Shown: positions 8,895 to 17,713 of the stretch, piece after piece | Layout: every line of letters begins with the position of its first letter | Numbering within the stretch: the stretch's first letter is position 1 | NCBI RefSeq assembly: GCF_900187185.1 | Contig: NZ_LT906465.1 | Coordinates: 2,046,001 to 2,110,000, forward strand | From: Chryseobacterium taklimakanense | GTDB taxonomy: Bacteria; Bacteroidota; Bacteroidia; Flavobacteriales; Weeksellaceae | Reading direction: 5' to 3' | Length of the DNA: 64,000 nt | Position numbers and translations under genes: made by a program | The notes under the pieces: generated by a model | The model's database searches: none | The model's input: only the letters and a program-made list of their open reading frames with translations | Told to the model about the DNA's origin: nothing

Positions 8895-10532
8895 TTATTT
8901 TTTCCGGTTTTGGATTTTCTTGATTAAAGTATACACTATGAGGAATCCTAATACAAAAATCGAAATCCTGGTCAAAAGGTCACCCGTTCTCACATAAAAC
9001 GTTTGACCCTCATAAAGGTTAATTTTCGCGAAAAGCGCCGTGCGGTCTCCGTACAAAGTATCACCTTCTATATCGCCTTTGGCATTGATGTGTGCCGAAA
9101 TGCCGCTGTTGGCAGACCTTGCGATTTCTCTGCGGGTTTCTATTGCACGCAGTCTTGCGTAGGAGAGCAGCTGCTTATGTCCCTGCGTAACGCCCCACCA
9201 GCTGTCATTGGTCATAATGGCGAGGAAGTTGGCACCGTTTTTCACATATTCGGTGGTGAATTCGCCATAAACGCTTTCGTAGCAGATGATTGGCGCCAGT
9301 TTTCCTTTGTTGAAAGGATTTGTAAAGACCTTCCGCGTGTCATCAATCCCAAGTGACGCCACAGTTCCGCCAAAATTCAGCATGGCGTCGCCGAGGATGG
9401 GTTTCAGCGTGTTCATATAAGGAAATATTTCCACGCCGGGAACCAGTTTTCCTTTGTGGTAAACTTCTACTTTTTGGTGCGGAATAATCTGTACCGCGGA
9501 ATTATAGCTTTCTACCCAAGATCCCTGTGAAGTTTGGTAAGCATTCTTCGGAATATTGCCGTCGGTAAAGAATTTGTGTGACGAGATCCCCGTGGCAAAA
9601 ACGGAGCCCGGTTTTGTGGAAAGGAAATTTTTAATCGTATTTAAAAGCGGGCTCTGCGCAAAACCAGTTTCAGAAATAGATCCGCTTCCCGGAACCGAAG
9701 TCTCCGGACCGATGTAGTAATCGACTTTTATATTTTTATCCTGGGGAGAATTTTTTTCAGCGAGTTCCAGAAGCTCGGTCAGGATCTGCAGGCTGTCTTT
9801 CTGATATTTTTCGTTGTAAGGATCGAGTTCTGGCTGTAGCAAAAGAACATTGACCTGCCCGATTGGTTTTTCGTTGAAAGAATTGTATTTAATGAGGGAA
9901 ATCAGCATTGGTAGAACAATTCCTAAAACCAGGACCGATGAGTTCCTGATTAATTCTTTTCTTTTCCTTCCGGCCTCCCAAGTCCTTAAAGTGTAGAAAG
10001 CGAATACATTTACCAATAAAATCCAGAAACTTCCACCGGTTGCACCGAACGTGTCGTACCACTGAATCAGCTTTGGATATTCAGAAAAAACATTTCCGAG
10101 GTTGAGCCACGGCCAGGTAAACTCCCACGAAAGGTGAATTTTTTCAAATGCCATCCAGGCCGCAACCAAAAAGGTGAGTCCCCAATAGGTTCCCTGAATT
10201 TTTTTATACCAGTGATACGCCAGAAAAACCAACGAATAAAGCAATGAGTTTGCTAAAACCGGCAACACAACCGCCGGAATGGAGTTGGTGCCGTCCGGAT
10301 TTTTGGAGCCGTAAAGCCAGCCGGTTGTTACGATGTTCCAAATCATAAAAACGAGATAGGCCAGTCCAAAAACGGCTAAAGATTTCCGCTTAATATTTGA
10401 GAACTTGGTAATTTCGTGTTCTGCCACCAGTAACGGAACCAACGCAAAGAATATAAAAAAAGGAACTCCGTAAGTTGGCCACGAAACCGAAAGCAAAACC
10501 GCCGAAAGCAGCGCAAGAATAAGATATTTCAT
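8895..10532 (-). CDS. lnt: Apolipoprotein N-acyltransferase
   Basis: Adds the third acyl chain to the N-terminal cysteine of lipoproteins in the inner membrane. There are several N-terminal membrane segments (residues 1-220), then the nitrilase-like domain. The Glu-Lys-Cys triad is visible: Glu277 in IGPETSVPG, Lys360 in YHKGKLVPG, and Cys417 in PIICYESVYGEF. A last membrane segment lies near 520-540. The length of 545 aa is normal. The LVPFGE motif of proteobacteria reads LVPGVE here. The gene is monocistronic, with a GC-rich repeat just past its stop. Confidence 0.95.
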   Translation of the reverse strand: MKYLILALLSAVLLSVSWPTYGVPFFIFFALVPLLVAEHEITKFSNIKRKSLAVFGLAYLVFMIWNIVTTGWLYGSKNPDGTNSIPAVVLPVLANSLLYSLVFLAYHWYKKIQGTYWGLTFLVAAWMAFEKIHLSWEFTWPWLNLGNVFSEYPKLIQWYDTFGATGGSFWILLVNVFAFYTLRTWEAGRKRKELIRNSSVLVLGIVLPMLISLIKYNSFNEKPIGQVNVLLLQPELDPYNEKYQKDSLQILTELLELAEKNSPQDKNIKVDYYIGPETSVPGSGSISETGFAQSPLLNTIKNFLSTKPGSVFATGISSHKFFTDGNIPKNAYQTSQGSWVESYNSAVQIIPHQKVEVYHKGKLVPGVEIFPYMNTLKPILGDAMLNFGGTVASLGIDDTRKVFTNPFNKGKLAPIICYESVYGEFTTEYVKNGANFLAIMTNDSWWGVTQGHKQLLSYARLRAIETRREIARSANSGISAHINAKGDIEGDTLYGDRTALFAKINLYEGQTFYVRTGDLLTRISIFVLGFLIVYTLIKKIQNRKK

Positions 10533-10584
10533 CTTAGAAATTTAACGTACAAATTTAAGGTTTTAAAATCAGTCCGTCAATTAA

Positions 10585-11388
10585 TTAACCGTTAAGTTCT
10601 TTGGCCCGGTTTTCTGCGGAAAGAATGCCCTTTTTCAGCGTTTCTTTCAGCGCATTTTCGTCAAAGGTTTTGAGGGCTGCTTCCGTTGTTCCACCTTTTG
10701 AAGCCACGTCTTTAATCAGTTCTTCCAAAGATTTATCGGAATTATTGATTAAATGATAAGCGCCCAACATCGTCTGTTTTACAAATAATTTGGAAAGATT
10801 TTCCTCGATTCCCATTTCCACGCCGGCTTTTATCATGGCGTCGATAATATAATAAAAATAGGCAGGACCGCTTCCAGACAGTGCGGTAACACCGTCCAAC
10901 AAATTTTCGTCTTGTAAATAAACCGAACGTCCGGTGGAATTCAACAGTCTTTCAATTTGAATGAGTTGGTTGAATGAAATTCCTTCTGCAGCTGTATAGC
11001 CTGTAATTCCCATCCCTAAAAGTGTTGGAGAATTTGGCATGGAACGCACCACGAATTGATGATGTAAAGCTTTCTGAATTTTTTCGATGGAAATTCCTGC
11101 CATAATCGACAACACCAATGAATTTTCTGAAATTTTGAATGGTAAATTTTCGGCAACGAAAGAAAAATCCTGGGGTTTTACAGCAACGATGATTAAATCG
11201 GCATCTAATTCCTTGATTTCACCAAACGACGAAATTTGAGAACCCGGAAATTCATCCAGAATTTTTGCTTTTTTTTGCTGATTTCTTGTGATTAAGTGGA
11301 GATTTTGAGGTTTGATGAGCTCATATTTCAAAAAAGATTTTGAAAATGATATGCCCATATTTCCCGCTCCTAATACTGCGATTTTCAT
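10585..11388 (-). CDS. proC: Pyrroline-5-carboxylate reductase
   Basis: Last step of proline synthesis, reducing 1-pyrroline-5-carboxylate with NAD(P)H. The Rossmann motif VLGAGNMG is at residues 5-12. The C-terminal signature region (ALSGSGPAYFYYIIDAM and ASKGGTTEAAL) is clear. I start at the ATG at 11388 (267 aa, matching the 269 aa E. coli enzyme). The frame stays open to 11454, but that extension reads through a repeat array and puts 22 unrelated residues before the dinucleotide fold. Confidence 0.95.
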   Translation of the reverse strand: MKIAVLGAGNMGISFSKSFLKYELIKPQNLHLITRNQQKKAKILDEFPGSQISSFGEIKELDADLIIVAVKPQDFSFVAENLPFKISENSLVLSIMAGISIEKIQKALHHQFVVRSMPNSPTLLGMGITGYTAAEGISFNQLIQIERLLNSTGRSVYLQDENLLDGVTALSGSGPAYFYYIIDAMIKAGVEMGIEENLSKLFVKQTMLGAYHLINNSDKSLEELIKDVASKGGTTEAALKTFDENALKETLKKGILSAENRAKELNG

Positions 11389-11394
11389 ATTTTT

Positions 11395-11478
11395 GAGTGT
11401 GAAGTCCGAGTGTGAAGTCCGAATAAAATAAGAAAGAATAAAACAGATTATCAACTTCCGACCTCAATATTCCGACTT
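11395..11478. repeat. Inverted short-repeat arrays filling the murB-proC gap
   Basis: Two tandem 13-mers GAGTGTGAAGTCC (11395-11420) face an inverted, degenerate arm of the same theme (ACTTCCGACCTC then TTCCGAC, about 11453-11477). The pair fills the 90 bases between the proC start and the murB stop. Confidence 0.6.
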
Positions 11479-12516
11479 TTAAATAATATTCACTTCCCTT
11501 TCCAGTTCAATTCCAAACTTTTCCTTTACCGAATTGATAATTTCCGTGGAAAAATCAAAAATTTCCTTTCCGGAAGCGTTTCCGGTGGCGTTGATGATGA
11601 CCAACGACTGCAATTTATGAGAAGCAACGTTGCCAATCTGCCTCCCTTTCCAGCCACATTGTTCAATCAACCAACCGGCAGGAACTTTTACCATTTCTCC
11701 GGTTGGATAAAAATGAATATCGGGGAACTTTTGTTGAAGTTTATCAAAATGTGATTTCGGAATCGTAGGGTTTTTGAAAAAACTCCCAGCATTTCCGGTC
11801 ACTTTTGGATCCGGTAATTTGCTTTGACGAATCGCAATCACCGCATTAGAAACATCCTTAATCGTTGGATTTTGAATATCCATTTTTTCAAGCTCGTCTT
11901 TAATGGCGCCGTAATCGGTTTTTATTTTATGTTTTTTCGTGGTGAGCGCGAAAGTCACTTCCAGAATTACATATTTCCCTTTACCTTCCTGCTTGAAGAT
12001 GGAATCGCGGTATCCGAAGCGGCATTGCTCTTTGTCAAAATTTTCAATTTCTAAAGATTCCAGATCCAAAACTTTGCACCCGACAAATGTATCCTTGATT
12101 TCTGTTCCGTACGCGCCGATATTCTGCATCGGCGAAGTGCCGACATTCCCCGGAATCAGGGAAAGGTTTTCAAGTCCGCCGTAATTTTTGTCCAGGCAGT
12201 ACAGTACGAACCGATGCCAGTTTTCGCCAGCCTTTGCAGTAACTAAAACCTCATCTTCACTCATCATTTCTTCGGAGATGCCCTTCAGGTTTAGTTTGAT
12301 TACCAAACCGTCAAAATCTTTGGTCAGCAAAATGTTGCTTCCGCCACCTAAAAACAGGAGCGGCAATTTCTGAGGATTTTCACGGTGCAGATTTTTATAT
12401 TGATTCAAAACCGCTAAAAGTTCTTCTTCATTATTTGCAAGAGCAAAATATTTGGCGTTGGCTTCTACGCCGAATGTATTGAACGGTTTCAGTGAAACAT
12501 TTTCCTGGATAGTCAT
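11479..12516 (-). CDS. murB: UDP-N-acetylenolpyruvoylglucosamine reductase
   Basis: Peptidoglycan precursor synthesis: NADPH/FAD reduction of UDP-GlcNAc-enolpyruvate to UDP-MurNAc. The FAD-binding loop GGGSNILL (about 58-65) and SLIPGNVGTSPMQNIGAYG (about 121-140) are present. The C-terminal domain has AGSFFKNP, holding the proton-donor serine. The length of 345 aa and the C-terminal extension match the type I (E. coli) enzyme. murA lies 2 kb away on the same strand but in a different transcript. Confidence 0.96.
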   Translation of the reverse strand: MTIQENVSLKPFNTFGVEANAKYFALANNEEELLAVLNQYKNLHRENPQKLPLLFLGGGSNILLTKDFDGLVIKLNLKGISEEMMSEDEVLVTAKAGENWHRFVLYCLDKNYGGLENLSLIPGNVGTSPMQNIGAYGTEIKDTFVGCKVLDLESLEIENFDKEQCRFGYRDSIFKQEGKGKYVILEVTFALTTKKHKIKTDYGAIKDELEKMDIQNPTIKDVSNAVIAIRQSKLPDPKVTGNAGSFFKNPTIPKSHFDKLQQKFPDIHFYPTGEMVKVPAGWLIEQCGWKGRQIGNVASHKLQSLVIINATGNASGKEIFDFSTEIINSVKEKFGIELEREVNII

Positions 12517-12540
12517 AGAACAATTTCTTACGCAAATTTA

Positions 12541-12583
12541 AAACAAAAAGCCACGAATGCACTATTTTCCGTGAATTCGTGGC
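12541..12583 (-). terminator. Terminator after the class I aminotransferase
   Basis: A 9-bp stem GCCACGAAT (12550-12558) pairs with ATTCGTGGC (12575-12583). The A-rich run 12541-12549 is the T tail on the minus strand. It lies between the aminotransferase stop (12604) and the murB start (12516). Confidence 0.75.
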
Positions 12584-12603
12584 AAATAATTCTTTTAAGA
12601 AAA

Positions 12604-13809
12604 TTATAAATTAAATTCCAATTTATATTTCTGCAGTGCATCATTCAGGATCTCCACGCTGCGTCTTAAATCATCTTCTTTCAAAACATAGGCAATACGC
12701 ACCTGTTTTTTGCCCAGTTCCGGATTGCTGTAGAAGCCGCTCATCGGCGCTACCATAACCGTTTCATTGTTGTGGGAATAATGCTCAAGCAGCCACTGCG
12801 CAAACTTATCAGAATCGTCAATCGGGAGCTCAACACCGCAGTAGAAAGCGCCTTTCGGTTTCGGACAAATCACGCCCGGAATTCCGTTCAGCAAATCCAC
12901 CAAAAGATTTCTGCGTTTTGTGTATTCTTCGCGCACGCTGCGGATGTATTCCGCGTCGTTGTCGTGGGCCGCGGTGGCTGCAATCTGTCCCAAAAGAACC
13001 GGAGAAAGCCTTGCCTGCGCAAAAAGTATAGCTGCATTTCTGATTGGTTCCGAACGGGTGATCATGCAGCCGATTCTGGCACCGCACATCGAATATCTTT
13101 TGGATTCTGAGTCAATTACGATCGCGTGGTCTTTCAGTTCCGGGAATTCCAAAATCGAGTGCTGCTGCTTTCCGTCGTAAACATATTCACGGTAAACCTC
13201 GTCAGAAATGATGACGATATCGTGCTTCAGAGCAATTTCAGCCAGTTTCTGAAGCTCTTCTTTCGTGTAAAGATAACCCGTTGGATTGCCGGGATTACAG
13301 ATGATGATTGCTTTGGTTTTATCGGTAATTTTCTTTTCAAATTCCTCCATCGGCGGCAGGGCAAAACCTGTATCGATTGTGGACGGAACCGCAACTACGT
13401 TTACATTAAAGGTGCTGGTGAATCCATTGTAATTCGCGTAATAAGGCTCCGGGATAATCACTTCATCACCATCATCGCAAAGTGTGGAAATTGCGAAATT
13501 CAAAGCTTCCGAACCGCCGTTGGTAACGATGAAATTATCCGGCGTAAGATCCGTAAAACCCAGAGAGTGGTAATAAAGCTGCAGCGCCTTTCTGTATTCA
13601 ATATTTCCTTCAGAAAGCGCGTACTCCAGCACCTTCAGATCGATATTTCGGATGGCGTTCAACGCTGTTTCAGGGGTTTCAATATCCGGCTGGCCAATAT
13701 TGAGGTGGTAAACTTTTATTCCCTTTTGCTTCGCCTGCAGCGCGTACGGAACCAACTTTCGAACCGGTGAAGCCGGCATACTCTGTGCTCTTTCTGATAT
13801 TTTTGGCAT
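12604..13809 (-). CDS. Class I/II pyridoxal-phosphate aminotransferase
   Basis: PLP-dependent transaminase of fold type I, AspC-like. Visible: substrate-domain start YHLNIGQPDIETP (about 35-47), NGGSEALNF (PLP phosphate), IIICNPGNPTGYLY with the PLP-contacting Asn, ISDEVYREYVYD with Asp and Tyr, and the Schiff-base lysine in SESKRYSMCGARIG (about 240). The C-terminal RIAYV carries the substrate-carboxylate Arg. At 401 aa it matches aspartate/tyrosine-type aminotransferases; the exact amino acid cannot be told. Confidence 0.9.
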   Translation of the reverse strand: MPKISERAQSMPASPVRKLVPYALQAKQKGIKVYHLNIGQPDIETPETALNAIRNIDLKVLEYALSEGNIEYRKALQLYYHSLGFTDLTPDNFIVTNGGSEALNFAISTLCDDGDEVIIPEPYYANYNGFTSTFNVNVVAVPSTIDTGFALPPMEEFEKKITDKTKAIIICNPGNPTGYLYTKEELQKLAEIALKHDIVIISDEVYREYVYDGKQQHSILEFPELKDHAIVIDSESKRYSMCGARIGCMITRSEPIRNAAILFAQARLSPVLLGQIAATAAHDNDAEYIRSVREEYTKRRNLLVDLLNGIPGVICPKPKGAFYCGVELPIDDSDKFAQWLLEHYSHNNETVMVAPMSGFYSNPELGKKQVRIAYVLKEDDLRRSVEILNDALQKYKLEFNL

Positions 13810-13883
13810 TTTACTTTTTATTTTTTCCCAAAAATAAGAAAATTTTCAGGAGCAAAACGGTTTTTCATATTTTGAACTTCCGG

Positions 13884-13952
13884 GCCGGCTTTCCGCTCCA
13901 ATCTTTTTGTTTTTCAGTAAAAAACAAAAAGGATTTCCGCTGCACTCCGGGC
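13884..13952 (+). repeat. GC-rich intergenic repeat, copy C
   Basis: In the 247-base gap before the DUF1801 gene, half-site CCGGCTTTCCGCTCCAATC (13884-13903) and half-site GGATTTCCGCTGCACTCC (13931-13948) flank a T-rich/A-rich hairpin (TTTTTGTTTTT against AAAAACAAAAA). It has the same plan as copies A and B. Nothing else is seen in this gap. Confidence 0.65.
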
Positions 13953-14056
13953 TATAAACCTCGTTTCGGTTATTCGTACAAGGATTTTTTAATTCCAAAA
14001 AAAATAATCAATCACTTAAACAAAGTTTTTCATTAATTTAGATAAAAAGTTAGCCC

Positions 14057-14524
14057 ATGAAAACAGAAGCCGAAAACGTAAAAGATTACCTCGAAAAAGT
14101 TCCTGAAGAACGCAGGGAGGCCATTAAAAAACTCTACCAAACCATTTCACAAAACCTGCCGGAAGGCTTTGCTGAAGGTATAAGCAACGGAATGATGGGT
14201 TGGGTTGTGCCGCTTGATATTTACCCGGCTGGTTATCACTGCACTCCGGGGAAACCACTGCCGTTTTTGGGGATGGCATCGCAGAAAAATTCTATCAACC
14301 TGTATCACATGGGAATTTATGCAAAGCCCGAACTTCACGACTGGTTTGTGGCAGAATTTCCGAAACATTCCAAAAAGAAACTGGATATGGGAAAATCCTG
14401 TATCCGCTTCAAAAAACCTGAAGACATTCCGTATGAATTAATAGGTGAGCTGGCGAAAAAAATGACTTCAGAAGAGTGGGTGAACCTCTATGAAAGCCAG
14501 TACAAAAGCAAGCTGAAGAAGTGA
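14057..14524 (+). CDS. DUF1801 (YdhG-like) domain protein
   Basis: A 155-residue soluble protein of the DUF1801/YdhG family, alpha-beta fold. The N-terminal helix segment (NVKDYLEKVPEERREAIKKL) and the core FLGMASQKNSINLYHMG are typical. The C-terminal CIRFKKPEDIPYELIGELA closes the domain. Members are small proteins of unknown function, some related to iron-chaperone-like folds. It is on its own strand between two minus-strand genes. Confidence 0.85.
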   Translation: MKTEAENVKDYLEKVPEERREAIKKLYQTISQNLPEGFAEGISNGMMGWVVPLDIYPAGYHCTPGKPLPFLGMASQKNSINLYHMGIYAKPELHDWFVAEFPKHSKKKLDMGKSCIRFKKPEDIPYELIGELAKKMTSEEWVNLYESQYKSKLKK

Positions 14525-14621
14525 TATCCGGAAAATAACAAGGCGGCGGAAGCATTTTTATTATGGCGATTCCTGCGGATAGAATATTTTAAGGAATGTG
14601 TAAGACAGTAAACGAATTATT

Positions 14622-14648
14622 AAAAAAAAAGAGCAGTGAAAACTGCCC
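14622..14648 (-). terminator. Terminator of the DUF4290-murA operon
   Basis: A 7-bp stem (14631-14637 with 14642-14648, one wobble pair) and a 4-base loop. The nine-A run 14622-14630 is the T tail on the minus strand, just past the murA stop. Confidence 0.75.
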
Positions 14649-14663
14649 TTGATTTATTGTGGA

Positions 14664-15971
14664 TTATATTCTTTCAATATCCGCACCCAATGCTTTCAGT
14701 CTTCCGTCGATATTCTCATAACCACGGTCGATCTGCTCAATATTGTGAATAACAGATTTTCCTTCTGCCGAAAGTGCCGCGATCAGAAGCGCATTACCTG
14801 CTCTGATGTCCGGCGATATCATCGTGGTTCCGCGTAGCGGTGATTCCTGATTTAAGCCGACAACCGTAGCGCGGTGTGGGTCGCACAAAATAATCTGGGC
14901 GCCCATATCAATCAGTTTATCTACGAAAAACAGGCGGCTTTCAAACATTTTCTGGTGTATCAGTACCGTTCCTTTTGCCTGTGTTGCCACTACCAAAACG
15001 ATGGACAGCAAATCCGGCGTGAATCCCGGCCATGGCGCATCTGAAACGGTTAAAATGGAACCGTCAATAAATTTCTGAATCTTATAATGTTCCTGTGCCG
15101 GAATAAAAATGTCGTCACCGCTCTGATCCAGTTGGATCCCCAGTTTTCTGAAAGTGTTTGGAATCACGCCAAGGTTGTTCCAGCTTACATTTTTGATGGT
15201 GATTTCAGATTTCGTCATGGCAGCAAGGCCAATCCATGAACCGATTTCCACCATATCCGGCAGCATCGTGTGTTCTGTTCCGTGAAGATGGCTTACCCCT
15301 TCAATCGTCAGTAAGTTTGAGCCAATTCCAGTAATCCGTGCGCCCATTCTGTTGAGCATTTTGCAAAGCTGTTGCAAATACGGTTCGCAGGCGGCATTGT
15401 AAATCCTTGTTTTTCCCTTTGCTAAAACTGCTGCCATCACGACGTTTGCAGTTCCGGTAACGGAGGCTTCTTCAAGTAAAATAAATTTACCGTGCAGCTC
15501 TTTGGCTTTTAAGGAATAAAAATATTCATTCTCATCATAATGGAATTCTGCACCCAGTTCTACGAATCCCTGGAAGTGCGTATCCAGACGTCTTCTGCCG
15601 ATTTTGTCGCCGCCGGGAGTGGGCATATAGGCTTCGCCAAAACGTGCAAGCATCGGCCCCAAAATCATGATGGAGCCTCTCAGTTTTGCTCCGTCTTTCT
15701 TGAATTCCGGTGATTTTATATAATTGAAATTGATGTCATCCGCCTTGAAGGTATAATCGCCGTGGCCGTTTTTGGTAACCTTAACGCCGAAATCGCCAAG
15801 GATTTCAATCAGACGGTTTACATCATGGATATCGGGAATGTTTTTTATCCTTACTTCTTCATCCGTAAGCAGCACGGCACACAGGATTTGCAATGCTTCA
15901 TTTTTTGCCCCCTGTGGAGTAATTTCTCCGTGAAGCTGTTTCCCTCCTCTGATCTGAAATGTTCCGCTCAT
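14664..15971 (-). CDS. murA: UDP-N-acetylglucosamine 1-carboxyvinyltransferase
   Basis: First committed step of peptidoglycan synthesis: transfer of enolpyruvate from PEP to UDP-GlcNAc. Inside-out alpha/beta barrel of the EPSP synthase family, 435 aa. The N-terminal GAKNEALQIL (about 21-30) carries the catalytic Lys and Asn. The loop that holds the fosfomycin-target cysteine in E. coli (GGCAIGARPVD) reads GGDKIGRRRLD here, so the residue is Asp122; a Cys-to-Asp change is known in naturally fosfomycin-resistant MurA. The start ATG overlaps the DUF4290 stop (TAATG), so the two are translationally coupled. Confidence 0.96.
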   Translation of the reverse strand: MSGTFQIRGGKQLHGEITPQGAKNEALQILCAVLLTDEEVRIKNIPDIHDVNRLIEILGDFGVKVTKNGHGDYTFKADDINFNYIKSPEFKKDGAKLRGSIMILGPMLARFGEAYMPTPGGDKIGRRRLDTHFQGFVELGAEFHYDENEYFYSLKAKELHGKFILLEEASVTGTANVVMAAVLAKGKTRIYNAACEPYLQQLCKMLNRMGARITGIGSNLLTIEGVSHLHGTEHTMLPDMVEIGSWIGLAAMTKSEITIKNVSWNNLGVIPNTFRKLGIQLDQSGDDIFIPAQEHYKIQKFIDGSILTVSDAPWPGFTPDLLSIVLVVATQAKGTVLIHQKMFESRLFFVDKLIDMGAQIILCDPHRATVVGLNQESPLRGTTMISPDIRAGNALLIAALSAEGKSVIHNIEQIDRGYENIDGRLKALGADIERI

Positions 15972-16612
15972 TACTTTCTTCTGTTTTTATTCTGGTGGTT
16001 CCTCTGTCTGTTTTTGGTGTTCTGATTTTGGTTTTTCTGGTTTTTGTTACGGTTGTTTCCGGAGTGGTAGATTTTGCTTTTCTCCAGAGAGTCAATTCCG
16101 GTAAGGTCCAGGCGGTCTTCAGAAAGCTCTTTTAAATGGCGGAAAATAACATCGTCCGTCACGTGTTCCTTATTATATATGTTGTAGGATTTTTTCATGT
16201 TGTTGGCAATCACCTCGATCAGTGCGCCTTTTTCCTCGCCGTCTTCCTGCTGTATAGCGAGCTCGATCAGCTGCAGGATGCTTTTACCATAAAACTTGAA
16301 ATCACCCTGAAGTTTTGGGTATTCCATCCTTTTAGGTTTTTCTGCAAGTTCTTCTTTTGTGGGGAAAGGGTAGGGCGAATCTACATCCAGATCGTAATCT
16401 GCAAGGATAAACAGATGGTCCCAGAGTTTGTGTTTGTAATTTTCTTCGTCGCGGAGCTGGGGGTTTCTTTGCCCCATAAAATCTACAATCGCGTGGCACA
16501 TCTCGTTGCGTTCCTCTTTTGTAGGAAGTTCTTTGCATCGCTCAACAAGTTGCTGAATGATGCGGCCGTATTCCGGCATATGCAGTTGGGTTCTGTCTGT
16601 ATTATATTCCAT
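15971..16612 (-). CDS. DUF4290 family protein
   Basis: A 213-residue soluble protein of the Bacteroidetes-specific DUF4290 family, almost always next to murA. The N-terminal MEYNTDRTQLHMPEYGR and the helical middle part (residues 20-170) are conserved. The C-terminal tail (about 185-213) is very rich in Asn, Lys, Arg and Gln and is probably disordered. It overlaps the murA start by one base. Function unknown; the coupling suggests a role in wall-precursor synthesis, which is inference. Confidence 0.88.
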   Translation of the reverse strand: MEYNTDRTQLHMPEYGRIIQQLVERCKELPTKEERNEMCHAIVDFMGQRNPQLRDEENYKHKLWDHLFILADYDLDVDSPYPFPTKEELAEKPKRMEYPKLQGDFKFYGKSILQLIELAIQQEDGEEKGALIEVIANNMKKSYNIYNKEHVTDDVIFRHLKELSEDRLDLTGIDSLEKSKIYHSGNNRNKNQKNQNQNTKNRQRNHQNKNRRK

Positions 16613-16648
16613 AGCTGCAAATATAGGAAATTGAGGATTAGGCTTTTT

Positions 16649-17059
16649 TTAATCAAGGAATTTTTTCCTTTCCTCCTCAGTTGGCACAAAGCATTTTTTA
16701 GGAGCCAGTTTCGTTCTGTTTTCAGAAATTTTATCGTAAATCTTGTCTGAGAGAAAGCGGGGAAATATGTTGAGATGGGCCATCAGTGCATATTGTCCGC
16801 CGATGATTTTGGCAATTTGTGCAATGGCTTCTGACTTGGTGAGATAAAATGAGCCGGGCTTCCATAAGTAAATGGTGTTAAATTCATCACGCCTTAACTC
16901 TCGTTCCCATAAAAACTTCTGGCCGAAATTCCCCTGCAGTGGTGCGAATAAAAATTTGTCCTTATAATCGTGTTTTAAAATCCACTGTACCCAGTAATTG
17001 CAGAAACCGCAATCACCGTCATAAAGTACGTAATATTTACAGTCGTCAGTTTCTGTCAT
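16649..17059 (-). CDS. DCC1-like thiol-disulfide oxidoreductase (DUF393)
   Basis: A 136-residue thioredoxin-like protein of the DUF393 family. The family motif DGDCGFC is at about residues 15-21 with its two cysteines, followed by WVQWILKHD. Substrate unknown. It overlaps the upstream haem-binding gene by four bases (ATGA), so the two form a translationally coupled pair that may act together in redox chemistry. Confidence 0.88.
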   Translation of the reverse strand: MTETDDCKYYVLYDGDCGFCNYWVQWILKHDYKDKFLFAPLQGNFGQKFLWERELRRDEFNTIYLWKPGSFYLTKSEAIAQIAKIIGGQYALMAHLNIFPRFLSDKIYDKISENRTKLAPKKCFVPTEEERKKFLD

Positions 17060-17538
17060 TTTTTTTCACCTTCTGGGGCTAAATTATGCTCCATTCTGAT
17101 GTCGGCTTCAATTTTTCTGAAATAATCTACTACTGCTTTCCTTTCTTCATTGGTCAGTTTTGCTTCTGGATGGGCAAGGAGGTACGACTCCATCGGCATT
17201 TCGCCGCTTTCCACCATTTCTACGGCTTCGTGAAGTTTGTGTGCCTGTCTTTTGGGTTCGTAAGTCGCAAAAGTTGAAAAATTAAGTTTTATTCTTCCTT
17301 CGTCGATATGGTCTTTCAACCACCATGCAACAGGTTGGAGGTTGGTGTACCAGGGATATTTCGTTTCGTTGCTGTGGCAGTCGTAGCAGGACGCGCGGAT
17401 CTTGCCGGCGATATTTTCGGGTGTATTTTTTATGGTGAGGAAATCCATCCCTTTATTTACAGGCGGGTTGGTTTTATCGATCCTGAAAAACTGTAGGATG
17501 ATGAAAAGTACCAGCAGGGCAACTAGGATTTTTTTCAT
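17056..17538 (-). CDS. Haem-binding domain protein (single CxxCH)
   Basis: A 160-residue periplasmic c-type haem protein. An N-terminal membrane segment (about 3-18, uncleaved anchor or signal) is followed by the haem motif CYDCHSNETKYPWY at about residues 51-64 and the helical C-terminal part. It matches the haem-binding domain family of Bacteroidetes and is translationally coupled to the DCC1-like gene. Partner and electron acceptor are unknown. Confidence 0.88.
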   Translation of the reverse strand: MKKILVALLVLFIILQFFRIDKTNPPVNKGMDFLTIKNTPENIAGKIRASCYDCHSNETKYPWYTNLQPVAWWLKDHIDEGRIKLNFSTFATYEPKRQAHKLHEAVEMVESGEMPMESYLLAHPEAKLTNEERKAVVDYFRKIEADIRMEHNLAPEGEKK

Positions 17539-17599
17539 AATTAAATATTTAGAGTGTGAATTTACAAATTTCTGTCAGAATTTTAAAAAATCAAATTCC

Positions 17600-17607
17600 T
17601 ATCTTTG
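17600..17607 (+). promoter_or_regulatory. Promoter -7 element of der
   Basis: TATCTTTG fits the Bacteroidetes TAnnTTTG -7 element. It lies 107 bases before the der start and gives a leader of about 100 nt. The -33 box is not clear. Confidence 0.5.
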
Positions 17608-17713
17608 CAAAAATTTTTGGGCTCGGAAAGTCCGGGTAACCCATTCTTAATTAAAGGATTCCGTCAGATATAGAAGTGTTTTGCCGCTCTGTCTGGAATC
17701 AAAGAAAAAATTT

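Noticed and set aside
13126-13770. A 214-codon plus-strand ORF
   Set aside because: It lies antisense inside the class I aminotransferase and has no family features; it is a shadow frame.
16136-16750. A 204-codon plus-strand ORF over DUF4290
   Set aside because: Antisense to DUF4290; phenylalanine-rich shadow of an acidic/Lys-rich helical protein.
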